Assembly: GCF_003176895.1 (NCBI RefSeq)
Contig: NZ_QGTD01000011.1
Span: forward strand, 210,428 to 274,427
DNA length: 64,000 nucleotides
Direction of reading: 5' to 3'
DNA from: Gracilibacillus dipsosauri
Lineage (GTDB): Bacteria; Bacillota; Bacilli; Bacillales; Amphibacillaceae
Both the position numbers and the translations under genes were made by a program. Under the pieces are notes generated by a model. The model searched no databases, was not told the origin of the DNA, and was given only the letters and a program-made list of their open reading frames with translations. This document shows positions 37,715 to 46,142 of the stretch, in pieces. Numbering within the stretch: the first letter of the stretch is position 1; each line of letters begins with the position of its first letter.

Positions 37715-38890
37715 ATGAGAAAGCGACTTATACCCATTATTGTGGTACTTATTTTACTGGTTGGCTGTATGGGAATATCCCAATCTGAAAGTGCTTCTCA
37801 TTCCAAACATAAAAGCTTATTAACAGAAAAAAATCAAAACGGAGAGCTATTCACCTCGTTAGCACCTGTATTGACAGAAATTGATATTACTGCAATTGGT
37901 GATTTGTTAATTCACTCACGGGTTTATGAAGATGCAGAAGTGGATGGGGGCTATGATTTTAGGCCAATGCTTCAATCCGTCGAGAGCTACTTGAAAAGTT
38001 CGACCATTACGATCGCCAATCAAGAAACTATTACAGGTGGTGCTGAAATAGGTTTGTCCACTTATCCTTCTTTTAACAGCCCTTATGAATTAGCGGATAA
38101 TCTGAAGGAAGTCGGTGTGGATTTAGTAACAATGGCAAATAACCATACACTTGATCGTGGGGAAGAAGCGATTCAAAATGCTATTACGCACTATGAGGAA
38201 ATTGGAATGAAGTACACAGGAAGCTTCAAAGATAAAGAAGACAGAGAGAAAATTCGTGTAATCGAGACTGATGAGAATATATCTGTTGCATTTCTGAGCT
38301 ATACATATGGCACAAATGGCATCCCTGTTCCAGAAGGGAAGGATTATTTAGTCAATCTTATCGACGAACAACGAATCAAAGCAGATGTGAAAAAGGCAGA
38401 AAAGCTAGCCGACGTAACCGTGTTAAGCTATCACTTTGGTAATGAATATGAACGGATGCCTAACGGTTATCAAAAAGAGCTAGCACAATTTGCTTCAGAT
38501 TTAGGGGTCGAGGTGGTTATAGGACATCATCCACATGTACTGCAGCCAATTGATTGGATCGAAGGCAAAAATGGTAACCACACATTAGTAGCCTATTCTT
38601 TGGGAAATTTCCTTTCTGGACAGGATAAGCTCTACCGACGTATTGGTGGAATATTCCAGTTCAAGGTGGAAAAGAAAGTAGATCAAAAGTCTGAATCGAT
38701 CCGAATACATACTCCTGCCTTTTTACCAACCTTCGTACAGTATGAGATGAATGGTGGTAGAATGACAAACTTCGCTGTGTTACCATTTCATGAAGTGACA
38801 GAGGAACAATTACCTGATCATCAAGTGAAATGGGATGAAATAAAAGCCCATATGTCCCAATGGGTTCCTGACTTAACCATATTAAAATAA
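37715..38890 (+). CDS. CapA family (poly-gamma-glutamate type) lipoprotein
   Basis: 391-residue exported protein. A signal peptide ends in the lipobox LVGC with lipidated C18. The PGA_cap/CapA metallophosphatase-like domain begins IDITAIGDLLIHSRVYEDA and continues with TIANQETITGG, MANNHTLDRGEEAI, LSYHFGNEYER and VVIGHHPHVLQPIDW, whose His, Asp and Asn residues match the metal ligands of the calcineurin-like fold. No capB/capC synthase genes are adjacent, so a role in capsule is not implied; it may act on another envelope polymer. Confidence 0.85.
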   Translation: MRKRLIPIIVVLILLVGCMGISQSESASHSKHKSLLTEKNQNGELFTSLAPVLTEIDITAIGDLLIHSRVYEDAEVDGGYDFRPMLQSVESYLKSSTITIANQETITGGAEIGLSTYPSFNSPYELADNLKEVGVDLVTMANNHTLDRGEEAIQNAITHYEEIGMKYTGSFKDKEDREKIRVIETDENISVAFLSYTYGTNGIPVPEGKDYLVNLIDEQRIKADVKKAEKLADVTVLSYHFGNEYERMPNGYQKELAQFASDLGVEVVIGHHPHVLQPIDWIEGKNGNHTLVAYSLGNFLSGQDKLYRRIGGIFQFKVEKKVDQKSESIRIHTPAFLPTFVQYEMNGGRMTNFAVLPFHEVTEEQLPDHQVKWDEIKAHMSQWVPDLTILK

Positions 38891-38938
38891 TGAGATTACG
38901 AGGATAGGTAAAATTTTAAGATAGAGGAGAATAGTTGA

Positions 38939-39751
38939 ATGGAATGGAAGAATATTTATAGAGGATTGTTAATGGGTGCAAGTGATGTAATTCCTGGAGT
39001 TAGTGGTGGTACAATAGCTGTATTGCTCGGGATTTATGATCGTTTGATTGAGGCGATTAACGGTTTTTTTAGTAAGGATTTAAAAAAGCATTTGATGTTT
39101 TTAATCCCGCTTGGAATAGGGATCTTAACAGCCATTTTTCTATTAGCGGGCGTGATTGAATGGCTTTTTGAACATTATCCAAAACAGACACAATTTGCTT
39201 TTCTTGGGCTCATTATAGGGGTTTTACCTTTCTTATTCCAAAAATCAAATGCAAAGGTAAATTTTAAAGTTCCCCATTATTTATTTATTATAGTTGGGGT
39301 AATAGTGGTCGCTTCGATGGCTTTTTTTAATACTGGTGAGCCTGAAGCAGTAACTCATTTTACTACATCTACCTATCTCTGGCTTTTTGCATCTGGCTTC
39401 ATAGCGAGCTCTGCCATGATTCTACCAGGTATAAGTGGTTCCTTTATGCTCTATGTAATTGGTTCCTATACAACGATTATAAGTGCGATCAAGAACCTAG
39501 ATATAGTAGTCATTGGCGTAGTTGGTGTGGCCATTCTATTAGGAATAATAGTGATGAGTAAGATTATTCATTATTTCTTAGACCATTTTCCATTTGCCAC
39601 CTATGCGGTTGTTATTGGCATGGTAATCGGCTCTATCTTCGTCATGTTCCCAGGTTGGCCAGTGAATACGGGTGAGATGATTTTCTGTATCCTCACTTTT
39701 GCAGGAGGTTTACTTTTTGCTTATTTATTAGGCAGAGTAGAATATAAGTAA
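38939..39751 (+). CDS. popT: DUF368 polyprenyl-phosphate transporter (PopT-like)
   Basis: 270-residue membrane protein of the DUF368 family, members of which are reported to flip undecaprenyl phosphate back to the cytosolic face for reuse in wall synthesis. An internal two-fold repeat is visible: VIPGVSGGTIAVLLGIYDRL (residues 17-36) and ILPGISGSFMLYVIGSYTTI (about 161-180), the signature re-entrant segments. About eight hydrophobic helices are predicted. The ATG follows GAGGAG. It lies 48 bases after the CapA-like gene and may be cotranscribed. The functional assignment is by family. Confidence 0.85.
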   Translation: MEWKNIYRGLLMGASDVIPGVSGGTIAVLLGIYDRLIEAINGFFSKDLKKHLMFLIPLGIGILTAIFLLAGVIEWLFEHYPKQTQFAFLGLIIGVLPFLFQKSNAKVNFKVPHYLFIIVGVIVVASMAFFNTGEPEAVTHFTTSTYLWLFASGFIASSAMILPGISGSFMLYVIGSYTTIISAIKNLDIVVIGVVGVAILLGIIVMSKIIHYFLDHFPFATYAVVIGMVIGSIFVMFPGWPVNTGEMIFCILTFAGGLLFAYLLGRVEYK

Positions 39752-39821
39752 AACAAATGATTTGCGAAAATAATATAAACATGCTAGATTTCACATATAG
39801 AGCAAAAAAGGAGACTTTCAT

Positions 39822-40142
39822 ATGGAAGCAATTCAAACAGTGGAACAATTTAATGAAGTGATCCAATCAGATAAGCCAGTCATCATTAAATTCTATGCAG
39901 ACTGGTGTCCTGATTGTAAACGAATGGATATGTTTATCGGAGATATTATGGAACAATATAATCAATATGATTGGTATCAAGTTAATAGTGATGAAGTAGA
40001 AGGATTAGCGCAAAAGTATGAAGTGATGGGGATTCCGAGTTTATTAATTTTTGAAAATGGTGAAAAAACCGCCCACCGCCACAGTGCTTATACTAAAACA
40101 CCAGATGATGTCATAGAATTTCTCCAGCAGGAATTAGATTAA
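39822..40142 (+). CDS. Thioredoxin family protein (YtpP-like)
   Basis: 106-residue thioredoxin-fold protein with active site WCPDC (C29 and C32) and the cis-proline in GIPSLLIF. The canonical GP between the cysteines is replaced by PD, as in bacillary YtpP, which suggests a different redox potential or partner from TrxA. It is cytosolic, with no signal peptide, and has AAGGAG before the ATG. A terminator follows directly. Confidence 0.9.
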   Translation: MEAIQTVEQFNEVIQSDKPVIIKFYADWCPDCKRMDMFIGDIMEQYNQYDWYQVNSDEVEGLAQKYEVMGIPSLLIFENGEKTAHRHSAYTKTPDDVIEFLQQELD

Positions 40143-40146
40143 TTCA

Positions 40147-40182
40147 AACGCCAAGGCCTAAAAGCTTTGGCGTTTTTTACTT
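40147..40182 (+). terminator. Terminator after the thioredoxin gene
   Basis: AACGCCAAGG pairs with CTTTGGCGTT, followed by a T-run. Confidence 0.85.
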
Positions 40183-40243
40183 TTCTTTAAAATAAGAAAC
40201 CTATTTAACTGCTCAATCGTACTTCTTTTAGGGGTGATCTCAC

Positions 40244-40936
40244 ATGAGTCAATTAGTTGTTGAAAATGTTACGGTAGCCATTGGACAAGAATCGATTTTG
40301 AAGAATATTCACTTTACGGTTGAAACTGGCCAATTAATTGCGTTAATTGGCCATAATGGTGCAGGGAAATCTACGTTGATGAAAACGATTATGGGGTGGC
40401 AAGAAAAACAAGAGGGTAATATTTCTGTACAGGGTATCGACCAAGATCAGGAATTTCTACACTATAAGAGGCAAATAGCTTACATACCTGAAGAACCTTT
40501 TTTGCTTTCTGAGTTAACTGCGATGCAGCATTTTCAATTATACGGAAAAAGCTACCAACTATCCGAAGAGAAGCTTAATCAAAAGGTAGAGGAACTTACT
40601 AATCTTTTTGAAATTAAAGATAAATTAAACGTATATCCTGAATCACTTTCCAAAGGAATGCGACAAAAGGTACAAACGATTTGCGCTTTATTGCCAGAGG
40701 TAGATTTACTACTTATTGATGAACCATTTATGGGCCTAGATATTCATGCAGCAGCAGCTTTACAGCAATTATTATTAGAAAAGACACAGGGTGGTACTAG
40801 TATTTTACTAACTTCCCACCAGCTTGATAGGATAAATCAAGTTGCGGACAAGTATATTTTACTCGATAAAGGCGAAATCAGGGAATATGATGAAATGGCC
40901 AATTTTGATACGATTACGAGGAGAACATCTCAATGA
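40244..40936 (+). CDS. ABC transporter ATP-binding protein (EcsA/YthP-like)
   Basis: 230-residue ATPase with Walker A GHNGAGKST, the Q-loop region IAYIPEEPFLLSELT, signature LSKGMRQKVQTICALL, Walker B LLIDEPFMGLD and H-loop TSHQLDR. The YIPEEP segment and the S-K-G-M-R-Q signature are typical of the EcsA/YthP group. The start ATG is behind a weak AGGGGTGAT. It overlaps the permease gene by four bases. EcsAB in B. subtilis affects secretion and regulated proteolysis; whether this pair is Ecs or the related Yth type cannot be decided. Confidence 0.85.
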   Translation: MSQLVVENVTVAIGQESILKNIHFTVETGQLIALIGHNGAGKSTLMKTIMGWQEKQEGNISVQGIDQDQEFLHYKRQIAYIPEEPFLLSELTAMQHFQLYGKSYQLSEEKLNQKVEELTNLFEIKDKLNVYPESLSKGMRQKVQTICALLPEVDLLLIDEPFMGLDIHAAAALQQLLLEKTQGGTSILLTSHQLDRINQVADKYILLDKGEIREYDEMANFDTITRRTSQ

Positions 40937-42330
40937 GTCAAGCGTGGAGTGTATTTCTATTTTTGCGGAAAAACCGTATAAAGAAAAAGCAAAAGCTTTA
41001 TAACCTTGCCCTCGGTGTTGCCTTTGATTGGACAATAAGTATTTATGTAGGTTTTTATATCGTTGTCTTAATGGCAATGGTCTATGATGCAGTTAGCCAA
41101 TTCGAGAATTGGTTTTACTCTATAGAACAGTTAGCCGATCAATGGATACCGTTAATGGTGGTAGCACTTATGGTTCGTACTATTATACTTTCCTTTCACT
41201 CTCCTGGTATATCCTTTTCAAGTGCAGATTGGAAGGCAGCAACATTACCTATATTACGCCAATATGTTTGGCTTTTTACCTATTTCGAAGCGATCCTAAA
41301 GACGGTTATATGGAGTTTCGGTTTATTCTTGCTAGCATTTATTTTAACACCTTTATCAACCGGATTCTTATTAAAATGTTTGATGATCTTGATTCTAACA
41401 AACTGTTTACTCCTTTTACCTCAATGGTATTTATATCAAATAGAAGGAAAGAAAAAAGTCATTATCTTTCTACTTGTTACGGTTATGCTTGCTATTATTC
41501 GTTTTGTCTATTTATTTGTCTTACCATTTGAAGGCTTTTTATATAGCTTGCTTGCTATTATCTTTTCCTTTAATTTGGTAATTTGGAATAAAAGGTTGGA
41601 AAAGATAAACTGGCAAAGCGTTATCGAAGTCGTTGATACAAAAATTTGGAGTATGTTTTTTATTCAAAAAATGAGTAAGACAGAAACGAAACCAGTACAA
41701 AAACCTATTCTTCCAGCTCTTTTTCGGTCCGCAAAAGAGAAATTACCATTTCCGTATCATCATGAGACAATGATTTATCGTAAGCTATGGAAGATTAATT
41801 TTCGTCAGGAGAAGGCATATTTTGTTCAAACATTAGGTGTTAGCATCATTTGCTTAGTGCTCTTGAGCTTTAGAGGAGACTTGGTCCAAGGCGTTTCAGT
41901 AGCGATCGCTATATTTTTGTTCAATAAAATGTCTACAAGTTATTTTCAAGCAGGATTTAAAGATCGTCTACTGCACGCTATACCATGGGATATGAAAGCT
42001 ATAAAAAAAGCCTACCTACAACGCATGACAGTGTTCATGGGCTTGATCATGGTAGTACTTGCGACCCTGTTAGTTATAACCGAGCACTTAAGTATTTGGG
42101 TGTTTTTACAGCTGTTACTTTATGGTACTTCATTATATGTATTGTTGGAGTTGAAGCTTCATATAACTGTGAAAAAAATGAATGATAAATGGTATACTCC
42201 GACCATATTAGAGCAACTAATCAGTCCCATTATTTATATCTTGCTTATTAGTAGTTTTGCCTACAATTTAGTAAGCATATTTGTTATAATTCTTTTGTTA
42301 TATTTCTTTCTACCTAAGAAAGCGATATAA
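40933..42330 (+). CDS. ABC transporter permease (EcsB/YthQ-like)
   Basis: 465-residue polytopic protein with about ten hydrophobic segments in two blocks separated by a basic cytosolic stretch (about residues 220-300, with many K and a run KMSKTETKPVQKP). Sequence motifs are weak. The assignment rests on overlap with the upstream ATPase gene (ATGA), overall size and layout, and the short charged N-terminus RKNRIKKKQK. The function of the pair is unknown. Confidence 0.72.
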   Translation: MSQAWSVFLFLRKNRIKKKQKLYNLALGVAFDWTISIYVGFYIVVLMAMVYDAVSQFENWFYSIEQLADQWIPLMVVALMVRTIILSFHSPGISFSSADWKAATLPILRQYVWLFTYFEAILKTVIWSFGLFLLAFILTPLSTGFLLKCLMILILTNCLLLLPQWYLYQIEGKKKVIIFLLVTVMLAIIRFVYLFVLPFEGFLYSLLAIIFSFNLVIWNKRLEKINWQSVIEVVDTKIWSMFFIQKMSKTETKPVQKPILPALFRSAKEKLPFPYHHETMIYRKLWKINFRQEKAYFVQTLGVSIICLVLLSFRGDLVQGVSVAIAIFLFNKMSTSYFQAGFKDRLLHAIPWDMKAIKKAYLQRMTVFMGLIMVVLATLLVITEHLSIWVFLQLLLYGTSLYVLLELKLHITVKKMNDKWYTPTILEQLISPIIYILLISSFAYNLVSIFVIILLLYFFLPKKAI

Positions 42331-42376
42331 GTGATGTCTTTTCGTTATACAAAAATGGGGATTATTTCCTTTTGTG

Positions 42377-42405
42377 TTGACGAATGTGAAATCTTTCCAT
42401 ATAAT
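42377..42405 (+). promoter_or_regulatory. Consensus SigA promoter of the MarR-family gene
   Basis: TTGACG (42377-42382), 17-base spacer, TATAAT (42400-42405). Transcription should begin near 42412, which rules out the GTG at 42408 as the start of the gene. Confidence 0.82.
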
Positions 42406-42431
42406 ACGTGCATATACATAAAGAGGAGAGG

Positions 42432-42905
42432 ATGAAAGGGATGGATGATCGAACACGATATTTAGAAAAAAAACAAGACCCTTCCCTAAAGCTGTTTGTT
42501 GTCTTATCAAAAGCTTATCGAGCCTTGATGGATCAAGTAGCCGAAGATATTAGAGGTCATGGCTTGAATATAACAGATTTTGGTGTAATGGAATTACTAT
42601 ACCACCAAGGAGAACAGCCCTTACAAAAAATAGGAGATAAAATTCTCTTAGCTAGTGGAAGTATTACATATGTTGTTGATAAACTAGAGAAAAAAAATTA
42701 CGTAAAGCGCATACCGAGTCCGACTGACCGAAGGATAACATATGCATCTCTAACGGAAGCTGGTGAACAGCTACTCAACGATATTTTTCCAGAGCATTGG
42801 AAACAAATTGAGGCTGTTACAGCAGGCTTATCGAAAGAAGAAAAATTAGAGGCAATAGATTTATTAAAAAAATTAGGTCTTTATGCGAATGCTCTTTCAT
42901 CCTAA
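42432..42905 (+). CDS. MarR family regulator (MhqR-like)
   Basis: Winged-helix regulator of about 155-157 residues. The segments SLKLFVVLSKAYRALMDQ, HGLNITDFGVMELLYHQGEQPLQKIGDKI and LASGSITYVVDKLEKK followed by a PTDRR wing closely resemble MhqR (YkvE) of B. subtilis, the repressor of quinone and aromatic detoxification genes. No mhq targets are adjacent. Two ATGs are possible, 42432 and 42441; spacing to GAGGAGAGG favours 42441. The promoter excludes the further upstream GTG. Confidence 0.85.
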   Translation: MKGMDDRTRYLEKKQDPSLKLFVVLSKAYRALMDQVAEDIRGHGLNITDFGVMELLYHQGEQPLQKIGDKILLASGSITYVVDKLEKKNYVKRIPSPTDRRITYASLTEAGEQLLNDIFPEHWKQIEAVTAGLSKEEKLEAIDLLKKLGLYANALSS

Positions 42906-42939
42906 TATTGACTAGTATCTCCTTATCATATTTTATTTC

Positions 42940-42965
42940 GTTTATCCAAACCGAAAAAAGGGTAT
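42940..42965 (+). promoter_or_regulatory. SigB promoter of the glutaredoxin-like gene
   Basis: GTTTAT (42940-42945), 14-base spacer, GGGTAT (42960-42965): 11 of 12 positions match GTTTAA-N14-GGGWAW. It lies 41 bases before the ATG at 43007. Confidence 0.7.
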
Positions 42966-43006
42966 AAATGACTAGGAAATGATTTTTGAAGTTTGGAGGA
43001 GCAACT

Positions 43007-43246
43007 ATGAGGAAGCAGCATGTGATAGTCTATATTAGTGATGATTGTGAAGCCTGCGATCATCTCGTGGAGTTTTTAAGAAACCACAAGGTAAATTTCA
43101 CATTGAAAAATACTTCAGAGGATAAAGTTTTTTTAAAAGAACTCCAGCAGAAAAATATTTATGTTACACCTGCAGTATTAATTGGTGACAGCCATAAGAT
43201 ATTGGGGTTTGATAAAGAAAAACTAAGAAGGATACTCGGGTTCTGA
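43007..43246 (+). CDS. Glutaredoxin-like thiol-disulfide protein
   Basis: 79-residue thioredoxin-fold protein with C14-E-A-C17 in place of the CPYC of glutaredoxins, and the TP cis-proline region YVTPAVLIGD. It ends GFDKEKLRRILGF, the usual glutaredoxin/NrdH C-terminus. The ATG at 43007 follows GGAGGAG by 5 bases. A SigB promoter precedes it, predicting induction by general stress. The YppG-like gene begins 69 bases downstream and may be cotranscribed. The partner (thioredoxin, bacillithiol or a specific client) is unknown. Confidence 0.78.
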   Translation: MRKQHVIVYISDDCEACDHLVEFLRNHKVNFTLKNTSEDKVFLKELQQKNIYVTPAVLIGDSHKILGFDKEKLRRILGF

Positions 43247-43315
43247 TTTGAACCGATTTCCCCCTATTTGCATAGCCTATATTAGAAAACATAGATGGAG
43301 AAATGGGGGAATAGT

Positions 43316-43657
43316 ATGTATAATTGGCAGAATCAACAGCATTCCACGTATTATCCTAATTATTATGGTGCCACACCGTTCCAATCAGTACCTAATACTT
43401 CTCAAAATTCTTATACACCATATCAATTTTATCAAAAACCATTATTGCCTGTGCCGCAGCAAAATAATTCACAAATGCCACCATTTTCTTTTGGCAAACA
43501 AACAAACCCAATGTTGAGCTATTTCCAGGATAAAAACGGTGAGATGGATTTTGATAAAATTTTCAAAACCGTTAATCAGTTAGCGAATACTTATCAGCAG
43601 GTTTCACCATTAGTTAAAAATGTTGGAAGCATTGTGAAATCATTTAAGGGGTTATAA
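43316..43657 (+). CDS. YppG-like protein
   Basis: 113-residue protein. The N-terminal half is rich in Tyr, Gln, Asn and Pro (MYNWQNQQHSTYYPNYYG and on), and the short C-terminal helical part has PMLSYFQDKNGEMDFDKIFKTV, QVSPLVKNVGSIVKSFKG. This pattern (low-complexity start, FQDKNGxxDxxKM-type core) fits the YppG family of Bacillaceae, whose function is unknown; in related proteins a spore association has been proposed, which is uncertain. The ATG at 43316 with GGGGGA upstream was chosen over 43295. Confidence 0.7.
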   Translation: MYNWQNQQHSTYYPNYYGATPFQSVPNTSQNSYTPYQFYQKPLLPVPQQNNSQMPPFSFGKQTNPMLSYFQDKNGEMDFDKIFKTVNQLANTYQQVSPLVKNVGSIVKSFKGL

Positions 43658-43673
43658 TATCCGTCAAACCGAA

Positions 43674-43707
43674 ATCCTTGTCATTCGCTTGACAGGGATG
43701 TTTCATT
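43674..43707 (+). terminator. Terminator after the YppG-like gene
   Basis: ATCCTTGTCA (43674-43683) pairs with TGACAGGGAT (43690-43699) with one G-U pair; GTTTCATTTT follows. The remaining gap to 43874 shows only a possible start region for the next gene. Confidence 0.72.
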
Positions 43708-43874
43708 TTAACAACATACTGTCGGTTTGAAGGCTTGATTAATTTTTGCGAATCATAAGCGGGATGAGGCCTGTTGTTGGAAGTCTCCTTAGTGATAGTG
43801 GATAATAGTGTAAAAGGAGTAAAGATCCTTCATATGGGTAAACTAACGGCATATTAATAGAAGGAGGATTCACG

Positions 43875-44606
43875 ATGAGTGGCTGTCTTATCATTCATGG
43901 CTTTACAGGAGGGCCATATGAGGTGGAGCCATTAGCAGATCACTTACATCAAGTGACAGATTGGGAAATTGTTTCTCCAAGATTACCTGGTCATGGTTTA
44001 GGTGAAAACGGGAAGGAATTAGAATTGACAAAAGTCACCTACCAAGAGTGGATTCAAACATGTGAACAAGCCTATTTAGATTTAAAGAAAAGACATGAGA
44101 AAATTTATTTAATTGGGTTTTCCATGGGAGGGATGATCTCTGCTTTTTTAGCTGGAAAGTATTCTTGCGAGAAGCTTGTACTTTTGTCGACTTCAAGGAA
44201 GTACATAAGCATCCCGCGAATGGCGTTAGATATCATTGGCTTTGGACAGAAAGCTTTACAAAGAAAGCTAAAAACAGACCCACTATTCGTTCACTATATG
44301 GGAAAGTATGGTTCTGTACCAATTAGGGCAACTCTTGAATTTTTGAAGTGTATGAGGTTTACGAAGCCATACTTGAAGAAGGTTCATTGCCCAGTCTTTA
44401 TCGCACAAGGAATGCAGGACGGTTTAGTTCCATATAAAACGGTTCATTATTTAGATAAGGAAATTCCGGGTGAAACAGAGATCATCTATTATTACGACTC
44501 CAAGCATCTTATCTGCCTAGGGGAGGATAAAGAAGTGGTAATTGATGGAGTCCACCGTTTTTTAATGCGTCCTACTACTACCAAAAACGCCTTAGCAATG
44601 AGCTAA
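43875..44606 (+). CDS. Alpha/beta hydrolase, carboxylesterase (Est30/YvaK-like)
   Basis: 243-residue serine hydrolase. It begins CLIIHGFTGGPYEVEPLADHL, the oxyanion region of the thermostable carboxylesterase family. The nucleophile S83 lies in GFSMGG, the acid in IAQGMQDGLVP and the histidine in YYDSKHLICLG. There is no signal peptide, so it is cytosolic. The fold family prefers short-chain esters and monoglycerides. The ATG follows AGGAGG. The 3' end lies in the stem of a terminator shared with the convergent EamA gene, and the two coding regions overlap by four bases. Confidence 0.9.
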   Translation: MSGCLIIHGFTGGPYEVEPLADHLHQVTDWEIVSPRLPGHGLGENGKELELTKVTYQEWIQTCEQAYLDLKKRHEKIYLIGFSMGGMISAFLAGKYSCEKLVLLSTSRKYISIPRMALDIIGFGQKALQRKLKTDPLFVHYMGKYGSVPIRATLEFLKCMRFTKPYLKKVHCPVFIAQGMQDGLVPYKTVHYLDKEIPGETEIIYYYDSKHLICLGEDKEVVIDGVHRFLMRPTTTKNALAMS

Positions 44607-44615
44607 GGCGTTATT
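44586..44615. terminator. Bidirectional terminator overlapping two stop codons
   Basis: AACGCCTTAGC (44586-44596) and GCTAAGGCGTT (44602-44612) form a perfect 11-bp stem. The stem contains the end of the esterase gene and the end of the EamA gene. Confidence 0.85.
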
Positions 44616-45508
44616 GTCATTTTCATTTTGCGTTTTCTCCTTGTACTAGCAATAAAAAGTAGTAAGCCAAAAATAATAATCGTACCACCTAACCATTGAG
44701 ACCATGTGATAGTCTCCTCTAGAAGGAAATAGGCTAGAATAGCTGCACCTACAGGTTCAAACACAATTCCCATAGAAATGACAGAGGAGCTCACCCATTT
44801 TAGTGACCAGTTCAGCAGATTCAACCCAAAAATGGTTGGAATGATAGCAATGAAAACAAATATACTCCATTCAAAGCTAGTATAGTGAAAAAACGAATTT
44901 TTTAGAATCATATTATACATAATAAGCATAATCGCCCCGATAGAGTATGCGATACAGGTATAAGTCATCATTGATACTTTTTTTCTGACCCTTTGTCCAA
45001 ATAAGAAATATGCTGTGATAAATATAGCGCCTAATATTGCTAAAAGATCACCATACAATGCTTTACCAGCTATTTGAACGTCTCCCCATGCGATAATAAT
45101 ACTGCCAAATATCGCGATAAACATACTAATAATGGTACCTGATGAGAAACGCTCATGAAAGAAAAAGTAAGTGCCAATAAAGGCGAAAATCGGTTGTAAG
45201 GTTACTAAAACGACCGAACTGGCAACAGAGGTATACTGTAATGATTCAAACCAGACAATGAAATGGATCGCAAGGCTGATTCCTGCTAAAATCGTTAGAA
45301 TCCATTCCTTCTTTTTTAGCATTTTTATTTCCTGTCTTTTTTTAACCACAACATAGGGGAGCATTAAGAACGCCGCCAATAGTAGGCGGTAGTTGGCGAT
45401 AATGGAAGGTGGTACATCCCCAGCTAACTTAACAAATACTGCAGCAGTTGATAGAGATATGACGCCAATCACAATTGCAATATATGGATAAATTTGATTG
45501 TCTCCCAT
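44603..45508 (-). CDS. EamA family (DMT) transporter
   Basis: 301-residue drug/metabolite transporter with ten predicted helices arranged as two EamA repeats: residues about 8-140 including YRLLLAAFLMLPYVVVKK, and 150-290 including ISMGIVFEPVGAAILAYFLLEE. It has a basic tail RRKRKMKM. Members export amino acids, drugs or metabolites; the substrate is not predictable. A TATACT-like -10 is visible upstream on the minus strand. It is a single gene, convergent with the esterase. Confidence 0.85.
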   Translation of the reverse strand: MGDNQIYPYIAIVIGVISLSTAAVFVKLAGDVPPSIIANYRLLLAAFLMLPYVVVKKRQEIKMLKKKEWILTILAGISLAIHFIVWFESLQYTSVASSVVLVTLQPIFAFIGTYFFFHERFSSGTIISMFIAIFGSIIIAWGDVQIAGKALYGDLLAILGAIFITAYFLFGQRVRKKVSMMTYTCIAYSIGAIMLIMYNMILKNSFFHYTSFEWSIFVFIAIIPTIFGLNLLNWSLKWVSSSVISMGIVFEPVGAAILAYFLLEETITWSQWLGGTIIIFGLLLFIASTRRKRKMKMTITP

Positions 45509-45706
45509 TCTGACACCTTCCGATATACAGATTTTTTATAGATAATCATAGTATAACAATATTTATGGAAAATAAAAAAAGAATCCATGTATTATTGTTA
45601 TGTTTTTGTTATCCGAAACAGCAATGTTTGAAACAAAAGGAAAATTTTTATAGAATAAAAAAGAAGAGTGTGTTATGATATAATAATCCATTGAATGGTC
45701 ATTATA

Positions 45707-45738
45707 AGCCTCTTCCAAATGTGGAGGAAGGCTTTTTT
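45707..45738 (+). terminator. Terminator of an unassigned short transcript
   Basis: AGCCTCTTCC (45707-45716) pairs with GGAGGAAGGCT (45722-45732) with one bulge, followed by a T-run. A TATAAT-like element lies at 45680-45685. Together they could delimit a short RNA of about 45-50 bases in the 634-base gap 45509-46142. No coding frame supports the rest of this gap; a small CCACTT/AAGTGG hairpin (46025-46043) and a weak GTTTCT-N14-GGGTAC pair (46049-46074) are seen before cshA. Confidence 0.5.
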
Positions 45739-46142
45739 CATTGTTATTTATTACAGCTCTAAAGTCGTTCGTGCATCTACTTGAAGATTGAATAAATCAA
45801 GAAGCTAAATGCAATTGGCGGACGAATATCCTAAGATGTTCCGTTATCCATCTTTATACTGAGGAGACTTTTATAGGCATAGCACAATAATCAAAAGCGG
45901 TTATTGGGAAATGTAGTATGATTGAATCCTTATCGGGCAATTTAAGAATAGATAGCTACCTCTTAATAATCGAAATGCGTCCTAATTTAATTTATATAAA
46001 AGTTCCCTAAGAACGATTTTACTACCACTTTTACTATAAGTGGGATTCGTTTCTATTTGTGAATTATAGGGTACACTGTAGATAACGAAGAAAAATGATA
46101 ATTGATGAGATTTTTAAAAGAAAAAAGGAGTAGAAAAAAATA

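Noticed and set aside
43801..43860. Tiny frame MGKLTAY before the esterase gene
   Set aside because: Seven codons with no family match and poor spacing to AAAGGAG; more likely untranslated leader.
46049..46074. SigB-like promoter before cshA (GTTTCT-N14-GGGTAC)
   Set aside because: Three mismatches in total and no other support for stress control of cshA.
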